DNA of 64,000 nucleotides from Balaenoptera acutorostrata. Lineage: Eukaryota > Chordata > Mammalia > Artiodactyla > Balaenopteridae. Below the pieces are notes generated by a model. The model ran no database searches, was not told where the DNA came from, and saw only the letters and a list, made by a program, of their open reading frames with translations. The translations under genes and the position numbers were made by a program. The stretch covers positions 45,745,269-45,809,268 of the forward strand of contig NC_080069.1 of assembly GCF_949987535.1 (NCBI RefSeq), given 5' to 3'. Below, one piece after another: positions 1 to 11,020 of the stretch (position 1 is the stretch's first letter; the number at the start of each line of letters is the position of its first letter).

Positions 1-928
1 TGAGTGTCATTTTGAAATATATATGATACACTTAGGTTGCTATATATGTGAAAAATTATAAAAGAAGGAAAAGACCGTTACATCTCTCAAACATATTTGA
101 TTTTTGTAAATCACTGACGCAAGAGTAAATCTGTCCTAGGAGCATTATCAGAATAATTATTACCTTTCTATACTTCTCTTTTGACAATAGGAAAAAAATG
201 ACTCAAAAATCAATGAACAGCTAGACTAGCAATCTAGATGTTGATTGAGTTGGAAACTATTTACCTCTTTGCATAATTCTACTACCCAAACAATTATTGC
301 CGAAATATATGCAAACGCAAATCCAAGATCCCATAGAAATATTGATTTCCATGAAAAAAAGAATATGTGCAGCAGTACATGACCAACTAGATGTACTGTT
401 TCTGGGCAATTGATAGGTCATGATCATTCTCTATGGGGAACTATGTGAAGCGTTCATGTAAATTTTATTGAATTTGTGACCAGTCACCCATAAAAGATAA
501 TTATATATGTCTGAATATGAGGTGACCTGATCGTCCTATCAAACATGGCTTTAGAGCAAACCTTAACTACTGTGGAGTTTACTATACAGACATATGAATA
601 AAAATAACACTGGAGGTCTTTCTCACAGTGTTCGGGAGAGAAATATAAATAATTGAATTTAAGAAGAGAATTAAATTTACCCAGTCTACAGAATGGTTCA
701 AGGCAAGATGTGCTTAGTCAGTTATGTTGGTTAAGTCATTTTTTGAATTAATTGTCAAAGAGAAACATGCTGATTCTAAGGGAAAAAGTTACCTTGCTGG
801 GTTAGAGTGGTCCTATAACTGCTCTCAGCCAAATGTATTTAATCTAGTAGAAATGTCAACAAGGGTCTGGACTAGAGAAACATGGAAAGTAGAGAGTGTC
901 TAAGGTACTATTATAGACCACGCCACCT
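1..928. other. Unique AT-rich DNA, no feature recognised
   Basis: No long reading frame, repeat family or simple repeat was recognised in this stretch. It ends at the left target-site copy of the first SINE. Confidence 0.5.
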
Positions 929-942
929 CCTAGCATTTTTTA

Positions 943-1264
943 AGGATTTTCTTTTTAATTAATTAATTAATTTATTTTTGTCTGTATTGGGTCTTCGGTT
1001 CGTGCGAGGGCTTTCTCCAGCTGCGGCAAGCGGGGGCCACTCTTCATCGCGGTGCGGGGACCGCTCTTCATCGCGGTGCGCGGGCCTTTCTCCATCGCGG
1101 CCCCTCCCGTCGCGGGGCACAGGCTCCAGACGCGCAGGCTCAGCAATTGTGGCTCACGGGCCCAGCCGCTCCGCGGCACGCGGGATCCTCCCAGACCAGG
1201 GCCCGAACCCGCGTCCCCTGCATTAGCAGGCAGACTCTCAACCACTGCGCCACCAGGGAAGCCC
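943..1264 (-). mobile_element. CHR-type tRNA-derived SINE, long form
   Basis: On the minus strand the element starts with the SINE head (cttccctggtggcgcagtgg) and ends in a TAAT/AATT-rich tail. It is flanked by a 14-bp target-site duplication, cctagcatttttta, at 929-942 and 1265-1278, so both ends are defined. The tRNA-like B box is partly decayed (gcccgaacccgcg on the plus strand). It is a long form: the block tcttcatcgcggtgcg occurs twice, 24 bp apart, at 1041 and 1065. The same duplication is found in the copy at 47572-47903. CHR SINEs are non-autonomous and are thought to move with the L1 machinery. The GC content is far above that of the surroundings. Confidence 0.93.
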
Positions 1265-1278
1265 CCTAGCATTTTTTA

Positions 1279-2035
1279 TAATAAAAAATTTGTATTTTAT
1301 TTTCTTGTACTGAATGTTCTGTTGTTAATCATATACCATCCATAGATAAGAACAATGTGGTCAGTGACTGATTTGAGCTGGGGGAGCCTAATTTCTGGGC
1401 CCATCTCCACATATTTTGATTCAATATATCTTCATAATTAATATATAGTCATATAGTCGTATAGTCATATAAATATATATAGATAACTTAAATATATGAA
1501 TTTCACATATATACATATATGTATATAATTTCTTTGTACGGTATTGATAGTCTGATGTACATACTGGGTGATCACTTCAAATAACAGAAAATTTGTCTAA
1601 TATAAATGTATGTTTTTAACTCTCTATTATTTGATCACTCTTTATAGCAAAACTAAAACTGATCTTACATTATCTTTTAAACTTAAGTCAGTACCTTGTC
1701 TAAGTTTGTCACTACATAAATAGCAATTCTATTTGCTGATGACCCACACCATCATCCATACAGTATTTTTACCTCTTTTTTGGTATATTCATTTTAGAAA
1801 AAGGGATTACTACATTCACACAAAATACCATGTGGTGCTGGGCATTTACTTTAATAAACTCTCAGTCTAATAGGAGACATGAAAATATTAATAAATATTT
1901 ACTTTATAGTAAGATAAATGACATGAAAAAGTAATGCACATAGCACTATGGGAGCAAAATAGATGGATATCGAAACAAGGCTAGGTAAACTTTTCTAGAA
2001 AGAAAACATTAAGTTGTATCACTTTTTTCTCTTTT
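1279..2035. other. Unique AT-rich DNA with a TA-rich patch
   Basis: Positions about 1436-1530 are a degenerate run of ATATAG/TATATA motifs (atagtcatatagtcgtatag and similar). The remainder has no recognised element. Confidence 0.5.
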
Positions 2036-2334
2036 CTTTTTTTATATTACATACCCAAGATATGTTTATTTTATAAATGGAAATTTGTACCTCTTGACCA
2101 CCTTCACCATTTCACCCACTCCCCTCTGGCAACCACCAATCTGTTTCTGTATCATTTTTCTTTGTTTTGTTTTGTTTGTTCATGTGTTTTTTTTAAGATT
2201 CCACATATAAATGATATCATATGGTGTTTGTTTTTGTCTAACTTATCTCACTTTGCATATTATACCCTCAGAGCCCATCCATATTATTGCAAATGGCAAG
2301 GTTTCATTCTTTTGTATGGCTGAGTACTATTCCA

Positions 2335-2360
2335 TTGTGTGTGTGTGTGTGTGTGTGTGT
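2335..2360. repeat. (TG)n microsatellite inside the L1
   Basis: About 13 uninterrupted TG dinucleotides lie where an L1 normally has tattccattgtatatatg. They appear to have expanded from the element's own sequence. Confidence 0.9.
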
Positions 2361-2974
2361 ATCAGATCTTCTTTATCCATTCATCAATCAATGGATATTT
2401 AGGCCATTTTCATATCTTGGCTATTGTAAATAATGCTGCAATGAATATAGGGGTACATATATCTTTTGGAATTAGAGTTTTAATATTTTTGGATAAATAC
2501 CCAGAAGTGGAATAGCTGGATCATGTGGTCATTCTATTTTTTAATTTTTTGAGGAACCTCAATACTGTTCTCCATAGTGTCTGCAACAATTCACATTCCC
2601 ACCAACAATGCACAAGAGTTCTTTTCTCCACATCTTTTTGATAATAGCCTTTCTAATAGATGTGAGATGGTATCTCATTGTGGCTTTGATTTGCATTTCC
2701 CTGATGATTGGTGATGTGGATCATCTTTTCATGTGCTTGTTGGACATCTATAAGTCTTCTTTGGAAAAATGTCTATTCAATTCTCTGCCCATTTTTAAAT
2801 CAAAAAAAAATTTTGTTATTATGTTATATGAGTTATTTACATATTTTTGATATTAACTCCTTAATGGATATATGATTTGCAAATATCTTCTCTCATTCAA
2901 TAGGTTGACTTTTCATTTTATTGATGGTTTCCATCCTAGGGAAGAAGCTTTTTAGTTTGATGTAGTCCTACTTG

Positions 2975-3273
2975 TTTTTTTTTTTTTTTTTAAGATTGAT
3001 TGATTGATTGATTGTTATGTTGGGTCTTCATTTCTGTGCTAGGGCTTTCTCTAGTTGCGGCAAGTGGGGGCCACTCTTCATCGCGGTGCGCGGGCCTCTC
3101 ACTATCGTGGCCTCTCTTGTTGTGGAGCACAGGCTCCAGACGCGCAGGCTCAGTAGTTGTGGCTCACGGGCCTAGTTCCTCCGCGGCATGTGGGATCTTC
3201 CCAGACCAGGGCTTGAACCCGTGTCCCCTGCATTAGCAGGCAGATTCGCAACTGCTGCGCCACCAGGGAAGCC
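2975..3273 (-). mobile_element. CHR-type SINE with (GATT)n tail
   Basis: The minus-strand SINE head lies at the right end (ccaccagggaagcc on the plus strand). The B-box complement gggcttgaaccc is at about 3209. The 3' tail is a tandem of four GATT units followed by a T run on the plus strand. A second T run at 3274-3300 follows the head, and the target duplication cannot be separated cleanly from the two T runs. It is inserted in the L1 of 2036-4735. Confidence 0.9.
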
Positions 3274-3300
3274 TTTTTTTTTTTTTTTTTTTTTTTTTTT
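3274..3300. repeat. Poly-T tract
   Basis: An uninterrupted T run of about 27 bases sits between the SINE head and resumed L1 sequence. It probably arose by expansion of a T-rich target duplication. Confidence 0.85.
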
Positions 3301-3625
3301 GCTTTTGTTGCTTTTGTTGCTCTTGCCTTTGGAGTCATATCCAAAAAATCACCAAGACTGATATCAAGGATTTAACACCTATGTTTTCTTCTTGGAGTTT
3401 TGTGGTTTCAAGTCTTACATTCAAGCGTTTAATCCGTTATGAGTTAATTTTTGTGCATGGTGTAAGGTAGTAGTCTAATTTCATTCTTTTGCATGTGGCT
3501 GTCCAGTTTTCCCAACACTATGTATTGAAGAGACTGTCTTTTCCCCATTGTATATTCTTGCCTCCTTTGTTGTAACCCAATTGGCCGTATATGTGTGGGT
3601 TTATTTTGGGGCTCTCTATTTTTTT

Positions 3626-3898
3626 TCATTGTTTTATGCATCTGTTTTTATACCAATACCATACTGTTTTGATTACTATCACTTTGTAATACAGTTTGAA
3701 ATCAGGGAGCATGATGCCTCCAGCTTTGTTCTTCTTTCTCAAGGTTGCTTTAGCTATTGGGGATCTTTTTTGATTCCATACAAATTTTAGGATTATTTGT
3801 TCTATTTCTGTGAAAAATGCCATTGGAATTTTAATAGGGATTGAATCGAATCTGTAGATTGCTTTGGGTAAACATTTTAACAATACAAATTCTTTCAA
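3626..3898 (-). pseudogene. L1 ORF2 fragment downstream of the RT core
   Basis: This open segment of 90 codons reads as part of the L1 ORF2 protein C-terminal to the reverse transcriptase core. Motifs such as [20 protein letters not shown] and [19 protein letters not shown] are typical of ORF2p. An overlapping frame at 3444-3641 continues the ORF2 sequence ([25 protein letters not shown]), which implies a frameshift between the two. It is a dead fragment and no function is expected. Confidence 0.85.
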
Positions 3899-4144
3899 TC
3901 CATGAATATAGAATATATAGGTATTTTTGCCTTCTTAAATTACTTTCATCACTATCTTATACTTTGCAGTGTACTCATCTGTCACTTTCTTGGTTAAATG
4001 TATTCCTAGGTATTTTATTATTTTTGATGTAGTAGTAAATGGAATTTTTTCTTTTTTTTCTTTTTCTTTTTTTCTTTTTAATAATGGAGACATTCATTTG
4101 GATTTTCCTACAGGATGGTAGTTATTATTAGTAGCTCACACTTA

Positions 4145-4438
4145 TTTTTTTTTTTAATTAATTAATTTATTTATTTTTGCTGTGTTGGGTCTTCATTTCT
4201 GTGCGAGGGCTTTCTCTAGTTGTGGCAAGTGGGGGCCACTCTTCATCGTGGTGTGCGGGCCTCACACTATCGCGGCCTCTCTTGTTGCGGAGCACAGGCT
4301 CCAGACGCGCAGGCTCAGTAGTTGTGGCTCACGGGCCTAGTTGCTCCACGGCATGTGGGATCCTCCCAGACCAGGGCTCGAACCCGTGTCCCCTGCATTG
4401 GCAGGCAGACTCTCAACCACTGCGCCACCAGGGAGGCC
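4145..4438 (-). mobile_element. CHR-type SINE
   Basis: The head is at 4423-4438 (ccaccagggaggcc, with one substitution from the usual gggaagcc). The B-box complement gggctcgaaccc lies at about 4375. The tail is ttaattaatttatttattttt on the plus strand. It is inserted in the same L1 as the SINE at 2975. No clear target duplication was found. Confidence 0.9.
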
Positions 4439-4739
4439 TGAATATTTTCTTAATTTGTCTTTTTCATAGTTTGCTGTTAGTGTATAAAAACATGATATAT
4501 TTTGTATATTGATTTTGTACCCTGCAACTTTATTGAATTTGTTTATTAGTACTAACAGTTTTGGTGCAGTCTTCAGAATTTTCCCTATATAAAATCATGT
4601 CATCCACAACTAGTGACAGTTTTATTTTTTTCTTCCCTATTTGGATGCCTTTTATTGCTTTTTCTTGCCTAATTGCTCTGGTTAGGACTCCCAAACTTTG
4701 TAGAATAAAAATAGCTTGAGTTATACCTTGAAGAATATA

Positions 4740-5879
4740 TGGGAGGTAGCTTTATGCGGAAGTCAAACTAGTGAAAAAGTCACAGGGAACATATAGCTTG
4801 TGGAAGAAAGGAAACCTCAAACAGAATGACATGCTTGAGAGCTACAGTGCTACAGTACTACAACACTCTGGAGTGTGGTGTGGAGAATGAGGAGAGAAAG
4901 ATAGATAGCTATAACCTGGTAGCACTATGAAAGTTGCAGGTTGAAATCTTAGAAGTAAAAATACTAGAAAGCATTTGTTTAGCTTCATTTCAGCCAAATG
5001 TTTTTCAAAATTTCCATTTTAACTGAAATTGTTAGTCCCAGCTAATACACAGGATAGTCTGCAAACCTTAACCAGGTCTGTGTGCCCACGGTGTTTCCCC
5101 TACAGCACCTTCCACCTATACCTACATTTTTATGATCAAATACATACAGGGCAGAGATGCCCAAAATAGGTTGCATTGGCTCATTTCACTCTATAGTGCT
5201 CACTGGTTTTTCTGCAGATTTTTTTCTGTAATGAACATAGGGCTGAATATCAGGAGATCATATCTCTAATTCTAGCCATTCAATCACCTGCCTGGGAGAC
5301 CTTGAGCCAAAGTCTTCCTTTTGACATTATAAATATGAACAGGTGGTTATTAAAGTTGTTTCTTTGCATTACAGCGCTATATTAAAATAGCACGCTGAAT
5401 CTAATATGTAGAATTAATAAAAGCCAAACACCTCTGGTCAAAGCAACATTGTGGGGAGATGAGCTTTGGTCATCCTCTGCTGTCTCTAGAAAGGACCTCA
5501 GATACCATTGTTTCACCTCTGTTTGTAGTAAGGGGAATTCACATAACCAAGGTTATAAAAATAATTTTAATATGTATCCTTCTCCACTTGAGAGGCTCCA
5601 CATATTGAAGGAGTCAACACTCAAGATACCTTGTGGGGGAGCATTCATTCCTACGATGTTTGGATGGTTTTTCTAAAAATCTCGTCATGAAGCTTTCTCC
5701 TGTCATTCCCCCGACTCTGCAATATTGATATCCAGGCCCAACACAAATGGCACTTCCTATGGATAAGTTCCCATGGTTTCTTATACTTGAAACAGATCAA
5801 GTCCCCATGGTTTCTTCTACTTGAAACAGATCATTTCCAACTTTGTTAATTATCAAAATTGTTATCCAAGTGAATGAAA
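4740..5879. other. Mostly unique DNA, possible MIR trace
   Basis: No gene is visible. Positions about 5255-5370 contain attctagccattcaatcacc and gaccttgagccaaagtc, which resemble the MIR core, but the match is weak. A short open frame at 5449-5676 has no recognisable domain and is probably chance. Confidence 0.35.
5766..5833. repeat. Two-copy 34-bp tandem repeat
   Basis: Copy 1 (5766-5799) and copy 2 (5800-5833) each run from agt(t/c)cccatggtttctt to gaaacagatca. They differ at two positions. This is a simple local duplication. Confidence 0.9.
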
Positions 5880-6560
5880 ATTTCTTATTTTTCACATCTT
5901 TATCAACATTATGTATTCTAAGAGTATCATTAGTTGATCTTATGTGTGGAATATTATTTCATTATACTTTTTCTTTCACATATGACTACAAAAATTGAAA
6001 AAAAATCTTATTGACTACACAGGCTTTCTCTTTATAATTACCATTCATGCTGCGTTGATTCCTCAATACTTTATAGGGGTTTTCTCTTTTTATTATATAT
6101 TTTGGAGACTCAGTATTTCTTATTCATTTGCACTGTGGCATTATTTTTTGTTTATAATTGTGTCTATATTCTCTTTTAAGAAGGCAAGTTAGCAATTTTA
6201 ACATCATATTTTCTTGTAATGTCTCCTAAATGTTATGTTTGCCTCTCCCATTTTGGTTTTGAGTAGTCTATCATTTACCATCTGTTTACAACTATAAATT
6301 TTATCATATATCAAATTATTATGTATTATAATGTTTATATGTTTTTGTTATATTCATCTGTCTGTTAGCCTAAGTGCAGTATTACACTGTGTTTATTACT
6401 AAAGTTTTATTATAAATCTTGATATCTGATAAAGAATGCTCCTCATCCCTTTTGGGTTTCATAAAAAACCCTGACTAGATTTTAATTGAAATTGCTTTGA
6501 ATACCTAGATTAATTTTTGAAACAATTATTATCTTCTAGATACTGTATTTTGCCACCCAT
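5880..6560 (-). mobile_element. Heavily decayed L1 fragment
   Basis: The plus strand keeps scattered L1-complement landmarks, such as aaagttttattataaatcttgatatc near 6400 and attgaaattgctttgaatac near 6486. These match the order of older L1M ORF2 read in antisense. No open frame survives. Confidence 0.5.
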
Positions 6561-7015
6561 GAACATGTAACATCTACTTATTCATTAGCCTTCTTTATGT
6601 GTTTGCTTTGTTTTGTTTTTTATTTTTTATTTTATTTAATTATTTTTTTAACAGATAATTCCAAATCTTTTATTTTGTTTTTGTTTTCTTTTGTTTTAAT
6701 TTTTATTGGAGTATAGTTGATTTACAATGTTGTGTTAGTTTCAGGTGTACAGTAAACTGACGCAGTTATACATATACATATATTCAGTCTTTTTTAGAGT
6801 CTTTTCCCATATAGGTCATTACAGAGTATTGAGTAGAGTCCTCTGTGCTATACAGTCGGTCCTTATTATCTATTTTATATGTAGTAGTGTGTATATGTCA
6901 ATCCCAATCTCGCAGTGTATGCCACCCCCCTTTTCCCCCTGGTAACCATAAGTTTGTTTTCTATATCTGTGACTGTATTTCTGTTTTGTAAATAAGTTCA
7001 TTTGTACTATTTTTT

Positions 7016-7255
7016 CTAGATTTCACATATAAACAATATCATATATTTGTCTTTCTCTGTCTGACTTACTTCAGTCAATATGACAACCTCTAGGTCCATC
7101 CATGTTGCTGCAAATGGCATTATTTCATTCTTTTTTATGGCTGAGTAATATTCCATTGTATATATGTGCCACATCTTCTTTAGCCACTCCTCTGTCAATG
7201 AACATTTAGGTTGTTTCCATGTCTTGGCTATTGTAAATAGTGCTGCAATGAACAT
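7016..7255 (-). pseudogene. L1 ORF2 C-terminal fragment
   Basis: The fragment encodes recognisable ORF2p C-terminal motifs: [33 protein letters not shown] and LTEVSQTEKDKYMI. The frame is interrupted before the next piece at 7406-7777, and the upstream 5' part of the element is missing. It is not functional. Confidence 0.9.
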
Positions 7256-7405
7256 TGAGGTGCATGCATCTTTTCGAATTATGGTTTTCTCTGGTTATAT
7301 GCCCAGGAGTGGGATTGCTAGATCATATGGTAGCTCTATATTTAGTTTTTTAAAGAACCTCCGTACTGTTCTCCATAGTGGTTGTACCAATTTACATTCC
7401 CACCA

Positions 7406-7777
7406 TCAGTGCAGGAGGCTGCCCTTTGCTTCACACCCTCTCCAGCATTTATTGTTTGTAGATTTTTTGATGATGGCCATTCTGATTGGTGTGAGGTGAT
7501 ACTCCATTGTAGCTTTGATTTGCATTTCTCTAATAGTTAGTGACGTTGAGCATATTTTCATGTGCTTTTTGGCCTGCTGTATGTCTTCTTTGGAGAAATG
7601 TCTATTTAGATCTTCTGCCCATTTTTTGATTGGGTTATTTGTTTTATGATATTGAGCTGCATGAGTTGTTTGCATATTTTTGAGATTAACCCCTTGTCGG
7701 TCACTTTGTTTGCAAATATTTACTCTCATTCTGTGGGTTGTCTTTTCATTTTGTTTATGGTTTCCTTTGTTATGCAA
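7406..7777 (-). pseudogene. L1 ORF2 fragment
   Basis: The 123-codon frame contains [39 protein letters not shown] and TNNKCWRGC. These are hallmarks of the ORF2p region between the reverse transcriptase and the C-terminus. The first ~25 residues, upstream of the [11 protein letters not shown] block, are partly off-frame noise. It belongs to the L1 at 6690-7920. Confidence 0.9.
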
Positions 7778-7920
7778 AAGCTTTTAAGTTTAATTAGGTT
7801 CCATTTGTTTATTTTTGTTTTTATTTTCATTACTCTAGGAGGTGGATCAAAAAAAAATATTGCTGTGATTTATGTCAGCAAGCGTCCTGCCTATCTGGCC
7901 TTACATTTAGGTCTTTAATC

Positions 7921-7981
7921 CATTTTTTTTTTTTAACATCTTTATTGGATTATAATTGCTTTACAGTGGTGTGTTTGTTTT
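7921..7981 (-). mobile_element. Very short L1 3'-end insert
   Basis: A T run is followed by aacatctttattggattata and ttgctttacagtggtgtgt. This is the complement of another cetartiodactyl-type L1 3' terminus. Only about 60 bp are present, so it is an extreme 5' truncation lying directly against the end of the previous L1. Confidence 0.6.
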
Positions 7982-8735
7982 GTTTTTTAATAATGCTTTG
8001 TAACTTTTTCCAGAAGGCCTAGAGACATTATTTTTAAAAAATTATTTCTAAATACCTTAGAGTTATTGTTGCTATTGGAAAAAGGTCCTTTATTTTTTTC
8101 TAGGATAAGAAAGTGTTTCCACTAAATTATAAACTTATGTATTTGATCTGCTTTTATATTTTAATGTTAATAGACTTTTCAATACTGATCCATAGTTAAG
8201 TAGTATATTTTGTTTTCCATTATTGTTTATTTTTGATGAAAAAAATAAGACATAATAATTTCACCACCCCAGAAGATTCCTTTTTACTATCAGTAAACTG
8301 CAGAGGTAACTACTATAATAACCATTCTGGCTTTTATTATTAAATATTGGTTTTGCTGTGTTTGAAATTCAAATAAAAGTATGAATTCTCTGTGTATTCT
8401 TTTCTGTTTTCCTCTTGTTCAACATGACACTTTTGGGATTCATCCATATTATAACATATATTAAAAGACTGGTCTTTTATTTATTGCTGTGTAGGAGAAT
8501 GTCATTATAAATATATTATAAATTGTCTATCACTTGATACTATTGGGTTCTTTCCAGTTTCTTCTATATGAATAAACTTGCTATAAATATTTGTGCAAAT
8601 ATCTTTTGCTGGAGTTTTGCGCTAATTTTTCATGGGAGTGGTATGGGTTTAGAGGATATATATGTTAGTTTTAGTAAGTACTGCTAAGCATATTTTTTCA
8701 AAATTCATCTAATTAAGAATCCCATCAACAATGTA
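7982..8735 (-). mobile_element. Decayed L1-like sequence
   Basis: From about 8380 the plus strand retains faint L1 3' landmarks in antisense (ttttgggattcatccatatt; cccatcaacaatg). Positions 7982-8380 are AT-rich without a firm assignment. No reading frame survives. Confidence 0.45.
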
Positions 8736-8935
8736 TGCAGATTCTTTCTCTGTCTGACTTACTTCACTTAGTATGATAATCTCTTGGTCCATCCATGTTG
8801 CTGCAAATGGCATTATTTTGTTCTTTTTTATGGCTGAGTAATATTCCATTGCATATCTGTACAACATCTTCATAATCCATTTCTCTGTCGATGGACATTT
8901 AGGTTGCTTCCATGTCCTGGCTATCTTAAGTTTTT
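8736..8935 (-). mobile_element. L1 ORF2 C-terminal fragment
   Basis: About 190 bp carry gtctgacttacttcacttag and atggctgagtaatattccat, the complement of the ORF2 C-terminus of a younger L1. It sits within older decayed L1 sequence and has no 3' end of its own. Confidence 0.75.
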
Positions 8936-9475
8936 TTCTTGAAATAACAATTTATTAGGATGTTACTCAGATACCATAAAATTCAAACAGTTAAAAGGTA
9001 AATCTCAGTGGTTTTTAGCATATTTACAAATTTATAAAATCATCACTGTTATCTCATTACATAATAACATCGTCACTCCAAGAAGAACCCCATACCTATG
9101 TGCATTCACCCTGTATTTCTCCTTTCCTCCAGCCCCAGGTAATGACTAATATACTTTCTGTTTCTATGCATTTGCCCATTCTGGATATTTAATGTAAATC
9201 AAATCATAGAATATGTAGCCTTTTGTGACTGGCTTCTTTCACTTAGCATTACGTTTTCAAGGTTCAGCCATGCTGTAACATGTATCAGTGTGTCATTCCT
9301 TTTTGTTGCCAAATAATATTTCTTTAGGAGAACATATGCATTTTGTTTACCCATTCATCAGTTGATGGGCATTTCTGTTGTTTCCATTCTTTGTCTGTTA
9401 TGAATAGCCATTCTATGGACATTTGTGTGCAACTTTTTGTGTAGATATTTTTCTTTCATTTCTCTTGGGTAGATA

Positions 9476-9975
9476 CAGTAAGTCCCCTACATACGAACGA
9501 GTTCCATTCCAAGAGCATGTTTGTAAATCCAATTTGTTCATTAAGTCCAACAAAGTTAGCCTAGGTATCCAACTAATACAATTGGCTATATAGTACTGTA
9601 CTGTAATAGGTTTATAATACTTTTCACACAAATAATACATAAAAACAAACACAAAAAATAAAACATTTTTAATCTTATGGTACAGTACCTTGAAAAGTAT
9701 AGTAGTACAGTACAACAGCTGGCTGGTAGCAGTACCAGCTACATCACCACTGCCTTTATGCTTGCTTCTGGACATCCTGGGCTTGAAATAAATATACTGT
9801 ACTCTTTACGGTACTGCACTGTAAAGTACACAAAAGCACAACCACTTGTAGAGGATGCACGCACATGACAATGTACGCCAGACACGTGAACTAACTTACG
9901 TGATTGGACATGTGAACGCACGTTCACATCTTTGAAAGTTTGCAACTTGAAGGTTCATATGTAGGGAACTTATTA
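9476..9975. mobile_element. Non-autonomous Tigger/pogo-like DNA transposon
   Basis: The element begins cagtaagtcccctacatacg and ends with the imperfect inverted complement (gttcatatgtagggaacttatta). It is flanked by TA at 9474-9475 and 9976-9977. Terminal inverted repeats of about 25 bp with TA duplication are the signature of the Tc1/mariner superfamily, and the terminal sequence resembles the Tigger/pogo group. No transposase frame is visible, and at ~500 bp it must have relied on a helper. The host L1 reads continuously across the insertion (ctcttgggtaga | cctaggagtg). Confidence 0.85.
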
Positions 9976-10699
9976 TACCTAGGAGTGTTATGCCGAGTCA
10001 TATGGAAATTCTACATTTAACATTTTGAGGAGCTGACAAACTATTTTCCAAAGTGATTGAATCATTTTACAGTCTCATCAGCTATTTCTGAGAATTTTAA
10101 TTACTGTCAATACTCACCAAAATTTTTATTTTATGTATTAGAAAAATAGCCATTTTAGTGGGTATCAAGTGGTATCCCCTTGTGGTTTTGATTTGCATTT
10201 CCCTAATGACTTATGATGTTGAGTTAATGTACCTATTTTCAATTTGTATTCTTTGTTTGGAAAAATGTATATTCATACCCTTTGCTCACCTTAAAAATTA
10301 GGTACTGTGTTTACATTTAAAAAATTCTTTGTACTTTTGAGTTCTAAGAGTTCTTTAAATATTCTACATATAAGTTTCTTCCTAGATATAATATTTGCAA
10401 ATATTTTATCTTATTCCTGTGTTGACTTTGCCCTTTCTTCAGGTGAAAACATTTTTAATTTTGATGAAGTACACTGTTATCTATTTCCTTTATCATTTGT
10501 GCTTTTGGTGTCATATCTAAGTCATTTCTTAATGAAAGATCACAAATATTAACTCATTTTTTTCTAAGAGTTTTATTGTTTTAGCACTTACATTTAGGCT
10601 TTTGATCCATTTTGAGTTAATTTTTGTGTATGGTATGAGGTCAGGGTCCAATTTCATTCTTTTTCATGTAGGTATCCAGTTATCAAACAGCATTTTTTC

Positions 10700-11020
10700 T
10701 CCCAGTTTTACTGAGATATAGTTGACATACAGCACTGTATGTTTAAAGTATATAGCTCAATGATTTGACTTACATACATCATGCAATGATTACCACAGTA
10801 AGTTTAGTGAATATTCATCATCTCATACAGATACAAAATTTAAAAAGAAAAAGATTTCCTTGTGATGAGAACTCTTAGGATTTACTCTTTTAACAATTTT
10901 CATATATAATATAAACAATGTTATTATATAAATCATGTTGTATTTTACATCCCTAGTCCTTATTTATCATATAACTGAAAGTTTGTACCTTTTGACCATT
11001 TTTATTCCATTCCCTCAAGC
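10700..11020 (-). mobile_element. L1 3'-UTR insert nested in the older L1
   Basis: The sequence ttttactgagatatagttga, followed by a block around agtttagtgaatattcatc, is the complement of an L1MA-type 3' end. The host L1 order is broken at about 10695 (tatccagttatcaaacagca) and resumes at about 11033 (cgacttttctttcc). Possible target duplications are caaacagcattttt and caagcacaattttt, an imperfect match. Confidence 0.7.

Larger units (their letters stand above)
2036..4735 (-). mobile_element. L1 (older L1M-type) ORF2/3' region, split by two SINEs
   Basis: Read on the minus strand, this is the 3' part of an L1 element. The plus strand shows landmark complements in consensus order: atggctgagta.tattccatt near 2318, then ttctccatagtg near 2568, then the ORF2 region around 3626-3898, up to a block ending near 4735. 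CHR SINEs at 2975-3273 and 4145-4438 interrupt it, so the L1 is older than both. Many frameshifts and stops make it non-functional. A stretch around 4060-4140 does not match the expected L1 order and may be a further small insertion. Confidence 0.85.
6690..7920 (-). mobile_element. 5'-truncated younger L1, 3' UTR plus ORF2 C-terminus
   Basis: The left end holds T-rich sequence (the element's poly-A side), then the 3' UTR complement starting tttttattggagtatagttg. ORF2 C-terminal sequence follows on the minus strand. The element stops abruptly at about 7920, inside ORF2, which is the usual 5' truncation. Long readable ORF2 pieces (7016-7255, 7406-7777) make it clearly younger than its neighbours. 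Confidence 0.92.

Noticed and set aside
4177..4512. Recurring protein-like frames with LVAASGGHSSSRCAG and GSNPCPLH motifs
   Set aside because: They recur at every CHR SINE because they are translations of the SINE's antisense strand, not genes.
9413..9775. 120-codon minus-strand frame
   Set aside because: It spans the L1-Tigger boundary and is an artefact of the insertion.
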